A stretch of DNA of 7,693 nucleotides from GCA-2715965 sp047608975 (GTDB taxonomy: Bacteria; Verrucomicrobiota; Verrucomicrobiia; Limisphaerales; JAYPXF01). This document shows, piece after piece, positions 5,805 through 7,693 of this stretch. A model generated the notes under the pieces. It worked only from the letters and a program-made list of their open reading frames with translations, did no database searches and was not told the origin of the DNA. Where the stretch lies: contig JBLFYM010000219.1 of NCBI GenBank assembly GCA_047608975.1, forward strand, positions 1-7,693, given 5' to 3'. A program made the position numbers and the translations under genes. Position 1 is the first letter of the stretch. Each line of letters begins with the position of its first letter.

Positions 5805-7693
5805 TCATTTTAACACGTTCTCACCACGATTCTCCCGTTGGTGAATCGTGACCGGCCAACCTGGAAACTGATTGCCGGGTTTGCCATCCGTGGCGTTGAT
5901 CAGAAAGCGGAAACAGTCGAGATGATAGGTCCGCTTCTTGGTATCGACCGTGATCAAGCCGAAACCGCTACCCTTCTGGTGCGCCTTGTCGTAACGATTC
6001 TTCGCCCGCCCAACCTCCGGATTGCCAACCGCATAGACATAGGCGTGGTTCCCGAAACCATCGAGGAACTCACCGGTATTCGGCAGCCCGTGCGCGGGTC
6101 GGTTCTGGTGCGGCATGCCGACCTCATCCGGACGCCACCAGCGCGGATACCCGGCGGAGATCGCGGGTGTGCAGAACGACCAAATGCTGTCCCGCTGTTG
6201 GTCCGCTCCATATTGCACGAGGGTGGTCAGATGCTGATCACCGTTGATGTGCAGCGCCATCGAATCACGCAGGATACGCACCGCCCGATCGCGGGGCGTC
6301 TGCGGCCAGCCGCCGGAGTCCAGATCCGCCTTGAGATACCCGTCGTATTTGCCGTGATGCGTGGCCACCGCGGCAAACACCGTTTGGCTCAGCAGCACTT
6401 TCATATTGTGCGCCCGCCAATCCTTACCCCATGCCTTGAGGAAATTCTCCTGACGTTCGCCGAGCAGAACGAGTCCCGGCTGGTCAAGTCGGCTCGTATC
6501 GAAATCCGGATCCGTCACATGATCCGCCCGCTTCAATCCAACGGTCACGCGTTCCGGGCCACTCTTCCATTGGCGATCTCCCAGCACGGCAAATCCAACG
6601 CCGCCGTAAACCATGTCACCGTAGTAAACGCTGATGTCCTGCTGCGAAGGATTCCGGTCGTAAGGATCAGGATGATGACCGCAGTTGGTTTTGTGCACCA
6701 CGTTGACCATTCGGGCCGGTTCGCGATATCCACCCTTGGAGCTGGCTCCCTGCTCAAGGTTTTTCATCGGCGCCCCCCCCTCACCCCAGATGTTGCCCTG
6801 AAACACATCGTGATCGTCCGGGAGACACAGGGTTGGCCGATCTCGCATGGCTTCGCGAAACGACCAGCCATGCATGTAATACTTGCGGAGGTAATTCAGG
6901 ATCGCCGGCCCCGCCGGATCACGAATGAGGCCGTAACCACCGTGGCTCTCATAGAGTTGATCCCCTGAGAAATACAGCATGTCCGGATCCAGCCGGAGCA
7001 GATTCTCGGCGACGGGTCCATACGGAAACCCGTAGTGATTCTGACAGGTCAACCCGCCGATTCGCAGTGGTCGATCTTTGGGGTTCGACCGGATCTTTCC
7101 CGTCCAATCAGATTCAGTGCTACTCCCGTCCACATGCTTCTCCACGTAGACCAAACGGAACGGTGTGGTCTTGCTTTCATCCCAATTCGCGATGCGAAAG
7201 GTCGCGGTCCAGGCATCGGGATCCAACTTGGCATTCCCCAGTGATTTCCAGTTGCGTCCCCGTTTTACCTGCAATTCAACCGTGTGATTGTCCTGTTTCC
7301 CCAAAGGACCGGTAAGCGCGCTGATCTTCATTACAAATTTCTCCTTCGAACGCGAATCACTCAGCGAATACATCGACCAAAGAATCGGCCCGAACATCCG
7401 ATCCTGATTCACCGTGAAAGCATCACCGGCAACCTTCCAATCGCTGAAGCGGTAGCGACCGCCCTGCCCTTTCCGGATTTTGCTGTCGTAGTTGCTCACC
7501 AACGCAATGTTCCCGGCAATCGCCGCCGCCGGCGCCTGATATTCCACCGTTCCCATTACTTTGCCCGACCTGGCATTCTTCGCCTGCAACGTCAACCGGC
7601 AGAACTCTCCCTGCGATTCACCCGTAAGTTCCAACGCAAACTCCTTCAACTCGCCACTCAGCTGCTTCGACCTTCGACCCAACACGAGCTCGC
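5805..7693 (-). CDS. PhoD-like metallophosphoesterase (alkaline phosphatase D family), N-terminus cut
   Basis: The frame ends at a TGA (5805-5807) and stays open to the right edge; the GTG at 7685 is probably internal. At least 628 residues are present. Residue numbers below count from that GTG. The first 200 residues look like a beta-rich N-terminal module, as in PhoD-type enzymes. The phosphatase domain starts about 208 with LRIGGLTCQNHYG. The metal-binding motifs follow in order: YFSGDQLYE (238-246), CLPDDHDVFQGN (287-298), FAVLGDRQWK (365-374), LLSQTVFAAVATHHG (431-445) and LHINGDQHLT (478-487). A C-terminal stretch, YAVGNPE then GFGLITVDTKKRTYHLD, matches the closing strands of the domain. 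Family members hydrolyse phosphomonoesters or phosphodiesters with bound metal ions and are usually exported, often by Tat. The export signal would lie outside this window, so location is inferred. The segment 300-345 (GEGGAPMKNLEQG...CGHHPDPYDRNP) looks like a loop insertion. The substrate is unknown. Confidence 0.92.
   Translation of the reverse strand, partial: ELVLGRRSKQLSGELKEFALELTGESQGEFCRLTLQAKNARSGKVMGTVEYQAPAAAIAGNIALVSNYDSKIRKGQGGRYRFSDWKVAGDAFTVNQDRMFGPILWSMYSLSDSRSKEKFVMKISALTGPLGKQDNHTVELQVKRGRNWKSLGNAKLDPDAWTATFRIANWDESKTTPFRLVYVEKHVDGSSTESDWTGKIRSNPKDRPLRIGGLTCQNHYGFPYGPVAENLLRLDPDMLYFSGDQLYESHGGYGLIRDPAGPAILNYLRKYYMHGWSFREAMRDRPTLCLPDDHDVFQGNIWGEGGAPMKNLEQGASSKGGYREPARMVNVVHKTNCGHHPDPYDRNPSQQDISVYYGDMVYGGVGFAVLGDRQWKSGPERVTVGLKRADHVTDPDFDTSRLDQPGLVLLGERQENFLKAWGKDWRAHNMKVLLSQTVFAAVATHHGKYDGYLKADLDSGGWPQTPRDRAVRILRDSMALHINGDQHLTTLVQYGADQQRDSIWSFCTPAISAGYPRWWRPDEVGMPHQNRPAHGLPNTGEFLDGFGNHAYVYAVGNPEVGRAKNRYDKAHQKGSGFGLITVDTKKRTYHLDCFRFLINATDGKPGNQFPGWPVTIHQRENRGENVLK

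Noticed and set aside
5838..6968. A 376-codon plus-strand open frame
   Set aside because: It is entirely antisense to the PhoD-like gene, whose product has all family motifs. The antisense translation has no recognisable domain and is a by-product of GC-rich codon use.

Overview
The window looks like chromosomal DNA from a moderately GC-rich member of the PVC superphylum, most likely a Verrucomicrobiota bacterium. The main evidence is the gene at 859-2481. It encodes a putative lipoprotein that appears colinear, over most of its length, with the chlamydial outer-membrane protein OmcB, but lacks most of its cysteines. An exported-looking methyltransferase, a large PhoD-type phosphatase and weak Shine-Dalgarno signals also fit this group. 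The phylum assignment is inferred from protein resemblance, because no rRNA or other marker gene is present.

Layout, left to right. (1) 3-545 (+) is the C-terminal end of a protein with Ig-like (SbsA/Big_5-type) domains, cut by the window edge. (2) 546-858 is a non-coding convergent gap that holds a strong leftward hairpin/T-tract terminator at 801-837. (3) 859-2481 (-) is the OmcB/DUF11-repeat lipoprotein. (4) 2482-2573 is a short divergent gap. (5) 2574-3392 (+) is a class I SAM-dependent methyltransferase with an SNPPW motif and a signal-peptide-like N-terminus. (6) 3393-3981 has no convincing gene; it contains a 12-bp tandem duplication and may be a decayed region. (7) 3982-4881 (-) is prmA, encoding ribosomal protein L11 methyltransferase. 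(8) 4934-5383 (-) is a VOC/glyoxalase-fold protein immediately upstream of prmA, probably in the same transcript. (9) 5384-5804 is ambiguous: a small minus-strand frame ends 5 bp before the VOC gene and competes with a plus-strand membrane-segment frame. (10) 5805-7693 (-) is a PhoD-like metallophosphoesterase whose N-terminus lies beyond the right edge.

The genes do not form an obvious pathway. They combine envelope or exported functions (Ig-like protein, OmcB-like lipoprotein, exported methyltransferase candidate, PhoD-like phosphatase) with cytoplasmic housekeeping (PrmA, VOC enzyme). I see no CRISPR array, intact insertion sequence, tRNA, rRNA or phage module. The most noteworthy items are the cysteine-poor OmcB homologue, the methyltransferase with an apparent export signal, and the unresolved small frames at 5384-5804.
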